Assembly (NCBI GenBank): GCA_016212665.1
Contig: JACREZ010000025.1
Location: 117,570 to 181,569 of the forward strand
Length of the DNA: 64,000 nt
Direction: 5' to 3'
DNA from: Ignavibacteriota bacterium
GTDB taxonomy: Bacteria > Bacteroidota > Ignavibacteria > UBA10030 > SZUA-254
Made by a program: the position numbers and the translations under genes. The number at the start of each line of letters is the position of its first letter. Position 1 is the stretch's first letter. Under the pieces are notes generated by a model. It did no database searches, was not told the DNA's origin, and saw nothing but the letters and a program-made list of their open reading frames with translations. Positions 56,547 through 64,000 of the stretch are shown piece by piece.

Positions 56547-57509
56547 TCAAACCTCAACAACAAACTTTCCATCTTTCATAATCATTAAATCATCAAACCA
56601 GACAGTCGGCTCTTTGATAAGTCCGTCGAGATGGCTTGCCACGCGTACCGAACCGCCCATTGATTTATTATCTCCAAACGCAATGTGAATTGTTCCCATC
56701 ACTTTTTCATCTTCGAGAATCTTTCCTGAAAGTATTGCTTTATCATTCGTCCCGATTCCAAACTCGGCAACAGTACGCCCGTCCTTTCCATGCGGTTCCA
56801 GAAGTTCAATCAAACGTTTCGCTTCTACTCCGCCCGTTATTTCGGTTGCATAACCATCTTCCACAACAATTCGTATCGGTTCATGTACCATTCCGACAGA
56901 AGCCATTGAACCATCAACAACGACAACGCCATTGGAAGCTCCTTCCACGGGAGCGAGATATGCTTCACCAGTCGGCAGATTTCCCCACTGTCCTTTTTCT
57001 TTAAACAATCCGGAACTTGCGTGTGCTTTTCTTCCTTTGATCGGCATTGAAATATCCGTTCCCCGCGGCGCTTTCACCTTGATTGTCTCGGTCTTTTCCA
57101 TTAACTCACATAATTTGAACGTTCGTTCGGCAATGCGATTGTAATCCGCGTTCATGCAACGAATCATTATTTCCTCCGTCACGCCGGGCAATGTTCCGAC
57201 ACGAATTCCCCGTTCACTTGCCGCGCGCCGTGAATCTGTATGCGTCAACGATTTCGAAGTCGGGCAGAGAACAACATCGGCAACTTTCATCAACGCGGCA
57301 ACTTCTTCCGGCGGTTCTTCCCCGTTCGTTTTCCGCGGAAGCATTTCCACCAGCAAGACTTCGTTTCCCAAATCTTTTGTTGCTTGCCAAAGCGCATAGC
57401 CGATTGTCCGCAACGGTTCGTCGGTGACAATCAAAACTTTTTCATTTTTCTTTACACCCATGCAATCGCGAACTGCGATGAGTGCGGCATTGTATAATTC
57501 AGTTTTCAT
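56547..57509 (-). CDS. M29-like aminopeptidase (leucyl aminopeptidase, aminopeptidase T type)
   Basis: 320 residues of the COG2309 group. N-terminal segment MGVKKNEKVLIVTDEPLR, mid HTDSRRAASERGIRVGTLPG, metal residues probably in AEFGIGTNDKA, MGTIHIAFGDNKSMGG and ASHLDGLIKEPTVW. It removes N-terminal residues. Its start lies inside the HepT gene end (11-base overlap). Confidence 0.85.
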   Translation of the reverse strand: MKTELYNAALIAVRDCMGVKKNEKVLIVTDEPLRTIGYALWQATKDLGNEVLLVEMLPRKTNGEEPPEEVAALMKVADVVLCPTSKSLTHTDSRRAASERGIRVGTLPGVTEEIMIRCMNADYNRIAERTFKLCELMEKTETIKVKAPRGTDISMPIKGRKAHASSGLFKEKGQWGNLPTGEAYLAPVEGASNGVVVVDGSMASVGMVHEPIRIVVEDGYATEITGGVEAKRLIELLEPHGKDGRTVAEFGIGTNDKAILSGKILEDEKVMGTIHIAFGDNKSMGGSVRVASHLDGLIKEPTVWFDDLMIMKDGKFVVEV

Positions 57510-57861
57510 TTTCGTCTTTCATTAACAGAATGAGTTGAGATTCCAATTCGGGAAGTTTGTGTTTAATAATATCCCAGAGAAGATAATAATCAATCCCGAA
57601 ATAATCATGAATAAGAATATTCCGTAGTCCGGCAATTTTTCTCCAAGCAATATTCTTGTGTTTCTTTCTTAATTCCAAAGGAACATGCTTAACCGCTTCA
57701 CCTATTATTTCCAGGTTTCTTATTACAGCATCTACAAGGATTTCATCATCAATAAATTTTTGAAAGGATTTTTTGCCAACATACCGTGTTACCTTCGAGA
57801 TACTTTTCAGCATATCTTCAAAGAAAAAAATGTAAGCCCGTTCAGACATAGATTGTTTCAC
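57499..57861 (-). CDS. HepT-like HEPN-domain toxin (DUF86)
   Basis: 120 residues (or 116 from ATG 57849). DUF86 HEPN features are FEDMLKSISKVTRYVG, AVIRNLEIIGEAVKHVP and the RNase motif RNILIHDYFGID (R-x4-H-x-Y). In HepT/MntA systems HepT is the toxin and MntA adds AMP to the tyrosine. The MntA gene overlaps it by 20 bases. Confidence 0.92.
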   Translation of the reverse strand: MKQSMSERAYIFFFEDMLKSISKVTRYVGKKSFQKFIDDEILVDAVIRNLEIIGEAVKHVPLELRKKHKNIAWRKIAGLRNILIHDYFGIDYYLLWDIIKHKLPELESQLILLMKDENEN

Positions 57862-58138
57862 TGAGAATCTTTTCCCGCAATTCAGGTCGGAGCGTGTTTT
57901 TTAATACAACATCAACTTTACGGCGTAACATTTTTTCGAGAAAGAATTTCAAATCCATGTAGTTATCGAAGGTCGTACATCCTTTCTCGAATTCTACTAA
58001 TATGTCTATATCGCTTGTTCGGGAGTTTCGCACTTTCACAAACGAACCGAAAATTCCAATCTCCTTCACCTTAAAATTTCGATGGATATCTTTTCTTTTC
58101 TTTTTGATGCTTTCCTTGATTCGATTTATTGTGCTCAT
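57842..58138 (-). CDS. MntA-like nucleotidyltransferase antitoxin
   Basis: 98 residues. The MNT motif IGIFGSFVKVRNSRTSDIDI (GSF...DxD, residues ~30-48) and a conserved third acid in RKVDVVLKNTLRPEL define the minimal nucleotidyltransferase. It is the antitoxin that adenylylates HepT. It overlaps HepT by 20 bases. Confidence 0.92.
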   Translation of the reverse strand: MSTINRIKESIKKKRKDIHRNFKVKEIGIFGSFVKVRNSRTSDIDILVEFEKGCTTFDNYMDLKFFLEKMLRRKVDVVLKNTLRPELREKILSETIYV

Positions 58139-58155
58139 TTTTTCATTTCATCTAT

Positions 58156-59454
58156 TTATTTAGAAGTATTCACCGTTATCGTCTCCAACCCATGCGCATG
58201 AGGTCCCATTTCACTTCGTCTGAGTAAGAACGCAAACAAAAGCCCGAAAAATCCTAGACAGGAAAATATCCACATGCCGAGTTGATAGCCGGCAGGATTC
58301 TCAGCGCTGGCAAGCGAAGTATCGTTCGCCCAGCCAATCAATAAATTAAAGCCGGAGAGTCCGATGTTTTGAATTAACGTCATCAAACCATAAGCGGTTC
58401 CGAGTTTCGATTGTTCGACGACGTACGCAACAGAGGGCCACATGATTGCCGGAATAAGTGAGAACGCAATTCCCATCATCGCCATCGGAACATACAAGGA
58501 AATATGCGTGTATCCCATCATCAGATAGACAGGAATTAACAACATCGAACCGAACATCATAAAAAGCGAACGTTTGCCGATCCTGTCAACCATCAAACCA
58601 AACAGAGGCGTTGCAATCATGGCAAACAACGTCAACATACTTGAAAGGAAACCGCCCGTCTCGCGTGTGACTCCGTGCGCTTCCATAAAAAATTTCACAG
58701 CAAATGTTTGGAACGGAAAGATACCGGAGTAGAACGTTATGCACAGAGCAACGATAAACCAGTACGATGTACCGAATTTGAAAATATCTTTAAACACGAC
58801 TTTGTCGGTTCCGCCTGCTTCGCCAAGGGAATAAATTTTTTCCGAGCGGGATTCGAGGAGCCAGTAAAATATTGCACCGACGATACACATTGTTCCGAAT
58901 GCAACCGAAATCAGTAACGGCATCTGCCAGCCATCGTACGCAAAACTCGCCCACGACGGGGAATTGAGTGCGGCAAACGAACCGAGCCGCGCAATCGTCA
59001 AGTTAATACCGAATGCAAAACTCAGTTCTTTTCCTTTGAACCATTTCGCAATCGCAGTCGTCACGGCGACAATCAACGATTCGGCTCCAAGTCCAAATAC
59101 TAAGCGACCAGTTGCCATCACTGTCAGCGAAGGAGAAGCCGCTGTGATTGCCGCTCCGATAAAGCAGAGCAACCCGAATAAAAATGTTGATTTCTTCGTT
59201 CCGATTCTATCAATAATGAAACCGCCAATCAGCACCATAAAAATATTCGGGATGCTGTAAATTGCCTGAAGCCACCCGATGTCGGAATCGGAAAAGTTGA
59301 GTTGTTGTGCGAGGATGTCTGCCATCGGACTGATGCAATCGTACACATAATAATTGCCGAACATGGCGAGACTGATGAGCACAAGCACCATCCAGCGATA
59401 CCATCGTGGTGGTGGCTGACGTGAATCCTGAATTGATTGTTTCGTTTCGTTCAT
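58156..59454 (-). CDS. Major facilitator superfamily transporter
   Basis: About 432 residues from ATG 59454; the longer frame to 59586 has no signal-like start. Twelve membrane helices. Helix 2-3 loop GGFIIDRIGTKKSTFLFGLL and the later GLMVDRIGKRSLFMMFG are the MFS signature. It begins with a polar N-terminus (KQSIQDSRQPPPRWYRW). Substrate unknown; the pattern resembles organic-anion or hexose-phosphate types. Confidence 0.88.
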   Translation of the reverse strand: MNETKQSIQDSRQPPPRWYRWMVLVLISLAMFGNYYVYDCISPMADILAQQLNFSDSDIGWLQAIYSIPNIFMVLIGGFIIDRIGTKKSTFLFGLLCFIGAAITAASPSLTVMATGRLVFGLGAESLIVAVTTAIAKWFKGKELSFAFGINLTIARLGSFAALNSPSWASFAYDGWQMPLLISVAFGTMCIVGAIFYWLLESRSEKIYSLGEAGGTDKVVFKDIFKFGTSYWFIVALCITFYSGIFPFQTFAVKFFMEAHGVTRETGGFLSSMLTLFAMIATPLFGLMVDRIGKRSLFMMFGSMLLIPVYLMMGYTHISLYVPMAMMGIAFSLIPAIMWPSVAYVVEQSKLGTAYGLMTLIQNIGLSGFNLLIGWANDTSLASAENPAGYQLGMWIFSCLGFFGLLFAFLLRRSEMGPHAHGLETITVNTSK

Positions 59455-59527
59455 TGATGTAGAGATTGTTGAGAAAAGTCGTTCGTTGCGGTTCAAAAAT
59501 AGAGAAAAATCAAAGAGAAACCAACTG

Positions 59528-60577
59528 TTATGAGGAATGTATGTGAGTCGGGATGAGCCGGAGTACTTCCTTTTCCACCATCTCAACTGTAATTGATTTC
59601 ATACAGTCAAACGTTTGTATCGGACACTCTTTTCCACCGTGAATACTGCACGGTCTGCATGATAATTCTTTTGTTTCGAGAACAATTTTCTGTTCGCCGA
59701 TTGGTCCGAAACCAAACTCAGGAATCGTCGCTCCGAACAATGCAACTGTTGGTGTTTGCATGGCTGAAGCAAGATGCAACGGAGCGCTGTCGTTCGTAAC
59801 AAGAACGGAACTTCTTCGTATCAACTCCGCTGATTGAAGTATTGTTAGCGTTCCGACTGATGAAACAAGACGTTGTGAATTACCTTGTTTCAAAATTTCG
59901 TTTGCCAACATTTCATCCTCTTTCCCGCCGAGCAATACGACCCCTAATCCTTTTTCATTCATGCGTGAAGCAAGTTGAGCAAAGCGTTCAGGCAACCAGC
60001 GTTTTGTATTCCACACTGTTCCGGGCGCAATGGTGATAAATTGTTGGTTCAGCAAAGCATGTTGTTTAAGTAATTGTTCGACAGTTTGTTTGTCTTCTTC
60101 GGATGGGAATAATCGTGGCAATATTTTTTCTTCTGTCTGAATTCCTATCGGTTTCAGTAGTTGAAGATTCCTCACTACTTCATGTTGTTCCTGCTTGTAC
60201 AACACAACGTCGGTAAACATCCATTTCCCCGAACTATTACTGAACCCGATACGACGTGGAATATTTGCAAGTCGTGCAAGCGCGGCGCTTCGAACAGAAC
60301 GATGAGGAACAAAAGCGATGTCGTACTCTTTCCTCCGCAGTTCTTTCACCTTGCTCAACACGCCGGAAATTCCTTTTTCTGATTTCCGTTTGTCAAACAG
60401 GATTATTTCATTTACATCGGGATGGTTCTCAATAATTTCAGCACAACGAGGGATGACGACAACATCAATGAGACAATGGGGATAATTCCGTTTGAGTTCC
60501 TGAACGAGCGGCAACGTCAACACAACATCTCCCAAAAATGCCGTCTGAATGATAACTGCTTTTCGTAGTTCGCTCAT
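59528..60577 (-). CDS. Glycosyltransferase family 9 (heptosyltransferase-like)
   Basis: About 349 residues from ATG 60577, which overlaps the acyltransferase stop by four bases (ATGA). GT9 motifs are IIQTAFLGDVVLTLPLV, PHRSVRSAALARLANIPRRIG (shown in part), TIAPGTVWNTKRWLPERFAQL, LVTNDSAPLHLASAMQTPTVALFG and the DxxC-type C-terminus SCRPCSIHGGKECPI. It adds a sugar to LPS core; true heptose use cannot be told. Confidence 0.92.
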   Translation of the reverse strand: MSELRKAVIIQTAFLGDVVLTLPLVQELKRNYPHCLIDVVVIPRCAEIIENHPDVNEIILFDKRKSEKGISGVLSKVKELRRKEYDIAFVPHRSVRSAALARLANIPRRIGFSNSSGKWMFTDVVLYKQEQHEVVRNLQLLKPIGIQTEEKILPRLFPSEEDKQTVEQLLKQHALLNQQFITIAPGTVWNTKRWLPERFAQLASRMNEKGLGVVLLGGKEDEMLANEILKQGNSQRLVSSVGTLTILQSAELIRRSSVLVTNDSAPLHLASAMQTPTVALFGATIPEFGFGPIGEQKIVLETKELSCRPCSIHGGKECPIQTFDCMKSITVEMVEKEVLRLIPTHIHSS

Positions 60578-61464
60578 GAGTTTGGTTGTTCCTGAACGTG
60601 TTTCCATCGGCGATGCATCCACAACCAGTGGTCGGGATATTGACGAATGTATTGTTCAAGAAGATTTGTGTGTCGCCTTGTAAGTTCAACTATCGCTTCA
60701 TCTTTGTTCGCCGGCAAATTATCCATCGGGATGCGATTGTACACTGCTTTATATGTCAAATCGGATTGGCGGACAAGAAACATCATAACAATCGGCGCGC
60801 CGTTCTTCAACGCAAATACTGCCGGACCTTTATGCGTGGAAACAACTCTCCCGAAAAATTCAACATACGCTCCTTCCTGCGCGCCGCTTTGGTCTGCGGC
60901 AATGGCGATGACTTCTTTCTTATCAAGTGCACGGAGAATTTCCCGTATTTGCATGCCCATATCAAATGTTTCGTTACCAAGAATGCGACGATGATTGTTA
61001 ATCACTTCATCAACAAGTTTGTTGCTTTGTGTTTGAACAATGATATGAAATGGCTTTTGCAATAAGAGTCCGGAAATCACCGGTGTTAATTCCCAACTTC
61101 CGAAATGCCCGGTAAGAAATATCAATCCCCTTCCTTCTGCTTCCGCATTGAGAAGCACATCGGTGGTTGTTGAAGAATACAATCGCTCAACACTCACCTT
61201 GTTAAAATTCGGAATCCACAACAATTCGATGAACGCGATTCCATAATTTTTGAACGCTCCCTTCGTGATGGTCAGTAGTTCAGGTTCAGATTTTTCAGGG
61301 AATGCGTGCCGGAGATTTTCAAGGGCGATACGCTTCCGTCCGCCAATGAGATAAAACGCAACCGTTCCCAGAACCGCTCCCAGTCGTTGTGCGGATTTCA
61401 ACGGCAACGAAAGGACGAACCACTTCAACAGTTGAAAAACAATTAATTCAAACCGATGACGCAT
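60574..61464 (-). CDS. LpxL/HtrB-like lipid A acyltransferase
   Basis: 296 residues. Membrane-anchoring N-terminus, then LENLRHAFPEKSE, the catalytic TGHFGSWELTPV (H...E), IAIAADQSGAQEGAYVEFFG and the C-terminal YPDHWLWMHRRWKHV. It transfers secondary acyl chains to lipid A. It lies beside the GT9 gene, so LPS assembly genes are grouped here. Confidence 0.93.
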   Translation of the reverse strand: MRHRFELIVFQLLKWFVLSLPLKSAQRLGAVLGTVAFYLIGGRKRIALENLRHAFPEKSEPELLTITKGAFKNYGIAFIELLWIPNFNKVSVERLYSSTTTDVLLNAEAEGRGLIFLTGHFGSWELTPVISGLLLQKPFHIIVQTQSNKLVDEVINNHRRILGNETFDMGMQIREILRALDKKEVIAIAADQSGAQEGAYVEFFGRVVSTHKGPAVFALKNGAPIVMMFLVRQSDLTYKAVYNRIPMDNLPANKDEAIVELTRRHTNLLEQYIRQYPDHWLWMHRRWKHVQEQPNS

Positions 61465-61469
61465 GGTGT

Positions 61470-62867
61470 TTAATGCCGCATCTTCTGTGCGTATTCTTCA
61501 TACCAATTATCGTTTCGTTGTTCCTGCCGGTACGTCGAATGCACAAGAATAAAATCACCGATGTTTTTCCAATCAACAAAAACAAAGACAACGCCTCCTT
61601 GCAAACTGTTGTAGTGCCAGACTTCATACGGATTTGCTTCCTCTGTGCTGGTAAATCGCTCGACATCATCACATGGACCATACACAATAAAGACGCGCCC
61701 GCGTTCTGTCTTCCAACCCGGAACAAAACCACGAGCATACAATTCATTTGCACGCTCTATTCTCTTTCTGTATTCAATTCGTAATTCGTTCTGAGCGGTT
61801 GATTGGTCGGGGTCACGCTTTTGCCAGAATTGTGCAACGAATCTCCGCTTTGCTTCAACATCCGTAAGTTGTCCGTATTGCTCTTTCTCATCGCCATGTG
61901 CAAGATATTCGGCTTCAGCAAACTCGTTGTCTAACTCTTTTTCTCCCATAGCAGTAAATTCTGTCAACACGAGAGAAAATTGTTCCTTCTTTTGGGTCGT
62001 GTCAATTTCACTCCCCGGCTTGAGGATGAAAAATTTCTTCTTCATGTCTGCATAAACATGCTCTGCCGAATCAAGCACGGAAACCTGCAACGTATAGGTT
62101 CCGCTTTTCAGTGATGAAACATTGACTTTATCAACCTCAACGCTCGCGTTGTTTGTCCGTTGCTTTTGTTTATTCTGAACCAGCGCTTCTTTGTTTCCTG
62201 AATCGAACACCTGAGTTCGCAGCGTCACCTTTTCTCCATTCACACTTTTGAGAAGATTATACACTTCCACATAATAGAACATCATCGGCAATCCCGTTCC
62301 ATACATCAAACTCGGATTCGGAACCGCTTCCACTGTGTTCTTGTAAAACATGGATTGCGTGTTCGACGATTGCTGAAGCGATGTACACAGTTCAATGTCG
62401 CTGAGCGCTGCCTCGTGTTGAGGAATCAACGAAACCGGAAATGAGAAACGAAGACTATCGCGCCGCAGTTCGTTCATCATATCATACGCCTGAATAATGA
62501 GTTGATATGAACCGGCAGGCAAACCGAATGTTTCTATTCCCACCAATGTTTGACCGGTTTCCAAACGCGTTGTGTCATCAATGATATTCGGTACAGTCCA
62601 CTCGCGGGATGCCACCGTCGTTTGCTCATTCATGATAGTGTAAGAAAACCGCGCGCCTGCAACGAATCGTCCGCCGTCTGCTTTGTATGAAAGCGCCCGC
62701 TCGCGGATTCCATAATACAGTTCGATATAGGCTTGCGTTGAATCTCCCTGAAACCGCGCCCAATCTATTTCGATTCGGAAATCAGATTTTGCGGGAATGA
62801 TGGTTTGGCTTTGCGCCACGCACCCGAAAATGAGCGCAATAAGTACTATCGTACAAATCTTTTTCAT
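61470..62867 (-). CDS. GWxTD-domain secreted protein
   Basis: 465 residues. Signal peptide KICTIVLIALIFGCVAQSQ; then two beta-rich domains (~residues 25-290) and the GWxTD domain at the C-terminus, here FVPGWKTERGRVFIVYGPCD followed by NPYEVWHYNSLQGGVVFVFVD. The FWQKRDPDQSTAQNELRIEY block before it is also characteristic. GWxTD proteins occur mainly in Bacteroidota and related phyla; function unknown. It ends six bases before the acyltransferase start. Confidence 0.93.
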   Translation of the reverse strand: MKKICTIVLIALIFGCVAQSQTIIPAKSDFRIEIDWARFQGDSTQAYIELYYGIRERALSYKADGGRFVAGARFSYTIMNEQTTVASREWTVPNIIDDTTRLETGQTLVGIETFGLPAGSYQLIIQAYDMMNELRRDSLRFSFPVSLIPQHEAALSDIELCTSLQQSSNTQSMFYKNTVEAVPNPSLMYGTGLPMMFYYVEVYNLLKSVNGEKVTLRTQVFDSGNKEALVQNKQKQRTNNASVEVDKVNVSSLKSGTYTLQVSVLDSAEHVYADMKKKFFILKPGSEIDTTQKKEQFSLVLTEFTAMGEKELDNEFAEAEYLAHGDEKEQYGQLTDVEAKRRFVAQFWQKRDPDQSTAQNELRIEYRKRIERANELYARGFVPGWKTERGRVFIVYGPCDDVERFTSTEEANPYEVWHYNSLQGGVVFVFVDWKNIGDFILVHSTYRQEQRNDNWYEEYAQKMRH

Positions 62868-62869
62868 CG

Positions 62870-63283
62870 CTATTCACCCATAACTTTAATAATGACACGT
62901 TTTTTTCGTTGCCCATCGAACTCAGCGTAATAGATTTGTTGCCACGGACCGAAATCTAATTTGCCGTTCGTGACCGGAACAATCACTTCATGATGAACGA
63001 GGAGACTTTTCAAATGTGCGTCGCCGTTTGTCTCCCCCGTTCTGTGGTGATGGTAATTGGCATTGAACGGAGCGAGTTTTTCCAGCCACTCGTCAATATC
63101 CTGAATCAGTCCGTCTTCCGCATCGTTGATATAAACACCCGCCGTAATGTGCATCGCCGAAACGAGAACCATCCCTTCCTTGATGCCGCTTTTGGCAACC
63201 GCTTGCTCAACTTCGCCGGTGATGTTGATGTACTCTCTCTTTTTCTTTGTTGAAAACCAAAGATATTCTGTCTGAAATTTCAT
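62870..63283 (-). CDS. YjbQ-family protein (UPF0047)
   Basis: About 137 residues from ATG 63283; the frame to 63337 has no support. Motifs [61 protein letters not shown] and [13 protein letters not shown](Q)RKKR match the family. Conserved histidines ([13 protein letters not shown]) form the likely active site. Some members are reported to have weak thiamine-phosphate synthase activity. Confidence 0.93.
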   Translation of the reverse strand: MKFQTEYLWFSTKKKREYINITGEVEQAVAKSGIKEGMVLVSAMHITAGVYINDAEDGLIQDIDEWLEKLAPFNANYHHHRTGETNGDAHLKSLLVHHEVIVPVTNGKLDFGPWQQIYYAEFDGQRKKRVIIKVMGE

Positions 63284-63399
63284 CTTCTTTTGTGTATAAT
63301 TCGGAACAAACATATTAAAAAAGCGGGTGAAACACAATCATATCAAACTCCTTCATAACTCCATAATGTTGTATTTCAAAGTTGTTATCTCGCACACCC

Positions 63400-63763
63400 A
63401 ATATTCCCCGTTACTTGTGTAATATTCCCCGTTACTTGTGTAATATTCCCCGTTACTTGTGTAATATTCCCCGTTACTCGTGTAATATCCCGCGTTACGT
63501 GTGTAATATCCCGCGTTACTTGTGTAATATGCCCCGTTACTTGTGTAATATTCTCCGTTACTTGTGTAATATGCCCCGTTACTTGTGTAATATGCCCCGT
63601 TACTTGTGTAATATTCTCCGTTACTTGTGTAATATGCCCCGTTACTTGTGTAATATGCCCCGTTACTTGTGTAATATGCCCCGTAACTCGTGTAATATTC
63701 CCCGTTACTTGTGTTACATGCCCCGTAACTCGTGTAATATTCCCCGTTACTCGTGTAATATTC
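63400..63763. repeat. Tandem array of 17 units of 21 bp
   Basis: Seventeen full 21-base units at 63400-63756 plus a partial one. Each contains CGTTACTTGTGTAATAT (with single variants) and a 4-base variable segment (TCCC, CCCG, GCCC or TCTC). Every unit has a small dyad TTAC-TTGT-GTAA. Two units (63484-63525) carry ATCCCGCG, the core of the array at 4998. The region is open in several frames (NIPRYLC and NITQVTG repeats), as expected of a 21-bp period without stops. Confidence 0.9.
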
Positions 63764-64000
63764 AACTGTACAATGAAATTGGTCTAATTTGGGCAGTTAT
63801 AACATTTTCAGATGAAAGTGAACCATTAGAGCATAGTATTTAAATAAAAGATTAAAAATTGAATAGGAAGAAGCGAATAAGGTAAAAGGGTTGTTATTTT
63901 TCTAAAATCCGACATGGAAAATTATGAGGGGCAAATCCAACAAATACGTGAAAAGTAAGAACTAGATACACCCATGAAATGGTGGATGAGGAAATAAAAC
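63764..64000. other. AT-rich sequence after the 21-bp array; no gene seen
   Basis: I see no frame longer than about 13 codons in this stretch outside array read-through, and no promoter on either strand. The window ends before any next gene, so a partner for the array may lie beyond. Confidence 0.5.

Noticed and set aside
59455..59586. Longer N-terminus for the MFS transporter
   Set aside because: The extra 44 residues lie in the gap between genes, have no family match, and ATG 59454 gives the expected start before the first helix.
63382..63843. Protein-coding gene of NIPRYLC repeats (plus) or NITQVTG repeats (minus)
   Set aside because: Both strands are open because the period is a multiple of three and has no stop; there is no good ribosome site, and the minus frame starts only at a TTG.

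Overview
The window looks like a chromosome segment of a Bacteroidota-lineage bacterium, most plausibly from the Ignavibacteria/Chlorobi side (inference). The evidence is a secreted carboxypeptidase ending in a type IX secretion (T9SS) sorting domain with the NYPNPFNP signature, a PorV/PorQ-type outer-membrane protein, a GWxTD-domain protein, a DUF5683 protein, and promoters that fit the Bacteroidota pattern TTG-N19/20-TAnnTTT. LPS-type acyl- and glycosyltransferases indicate a Gram-negative envelope. I found no rRNA, tRNA, CRISPR, insertion sequence or prophage. 

Layout. 1-3771: a secreted subtilase (cut by the window edge) and a six-bladed propeller lipoprotein. 4063-5700: an unrecognised helical-protein gene preceded, in its direction of transcription, by a promoter, a large hairpin and a 15-unit tandem array of 21-bp units; this is the least ordinary part of the window. 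5965-8748: dprA, a lone EutN/CcmL shell-vertex protein and a glmM-like phosphohexomutase. 8846-12244: an AmmeMemoRadiSam A/B pair, a DUF2520 protein and a nucleotidyltransferase in one tight operon. 12312-19345: crotonase, an island of HEPN-like and DUF4258/YgiT toxin-antitoxin genes, the methylmalonyl-CoA mutase large subunit, a UbiA-type prenyltransferase, DUF362 and EamA proteins. 19399-28004: secreted and envelope proteins. 28045-34076: glycyl-tRNA synthetase and a fatty-acid/butyryl-CoA set (acyl-CoA dehydrogenase, 3-hydroxyacyl-CoA dehydrogenase, thiolase), interrupted by a four-helix-bundle gene. 34211-37098: OmpA/TSP3 protein and Rho. 37422-41581: MBL hydrolase, parA-parB, RidA, DUF5683. 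41624-46964: a PIN toxin pair, two M16 peptidases (one with an in-frame TGA), and a second DUF4258/YgiT pair fused translationally to ispG. 47021-53878: rhomboid, pgk, gap, a secreted protein, comF and uvrB. 53943-63283: a MacAB-like efflux adaptor and permease, an aminopeptidase behind a HepT/MntA pair, an MFS carrier, an LPS glycosyltransferase and acyltransferase, a GWxTD protein and YjbQ. 63400-63763: a second 21-bp tandem array. 

Two themes run through the window. First, housekeeping operons are seeded with small toxin-antitoxin-like modules that overlap essential genes by a few bases. Second, intergenic regions are filled with degenerate short 'word' repeats (for example ACTCCAT, AATCCGAAATCC, AATCGTAAATC), and these words also appear inside signal-peptide and linker coding sequence. 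Metabolically, thiolase, 3-hydroxyacyl-CoA dehydrogenase, crotonase and acyl-CoA dehydrogenase can together run beta-oxidation or its reverse, and the mutase links this to propionate/succinate metabolism.
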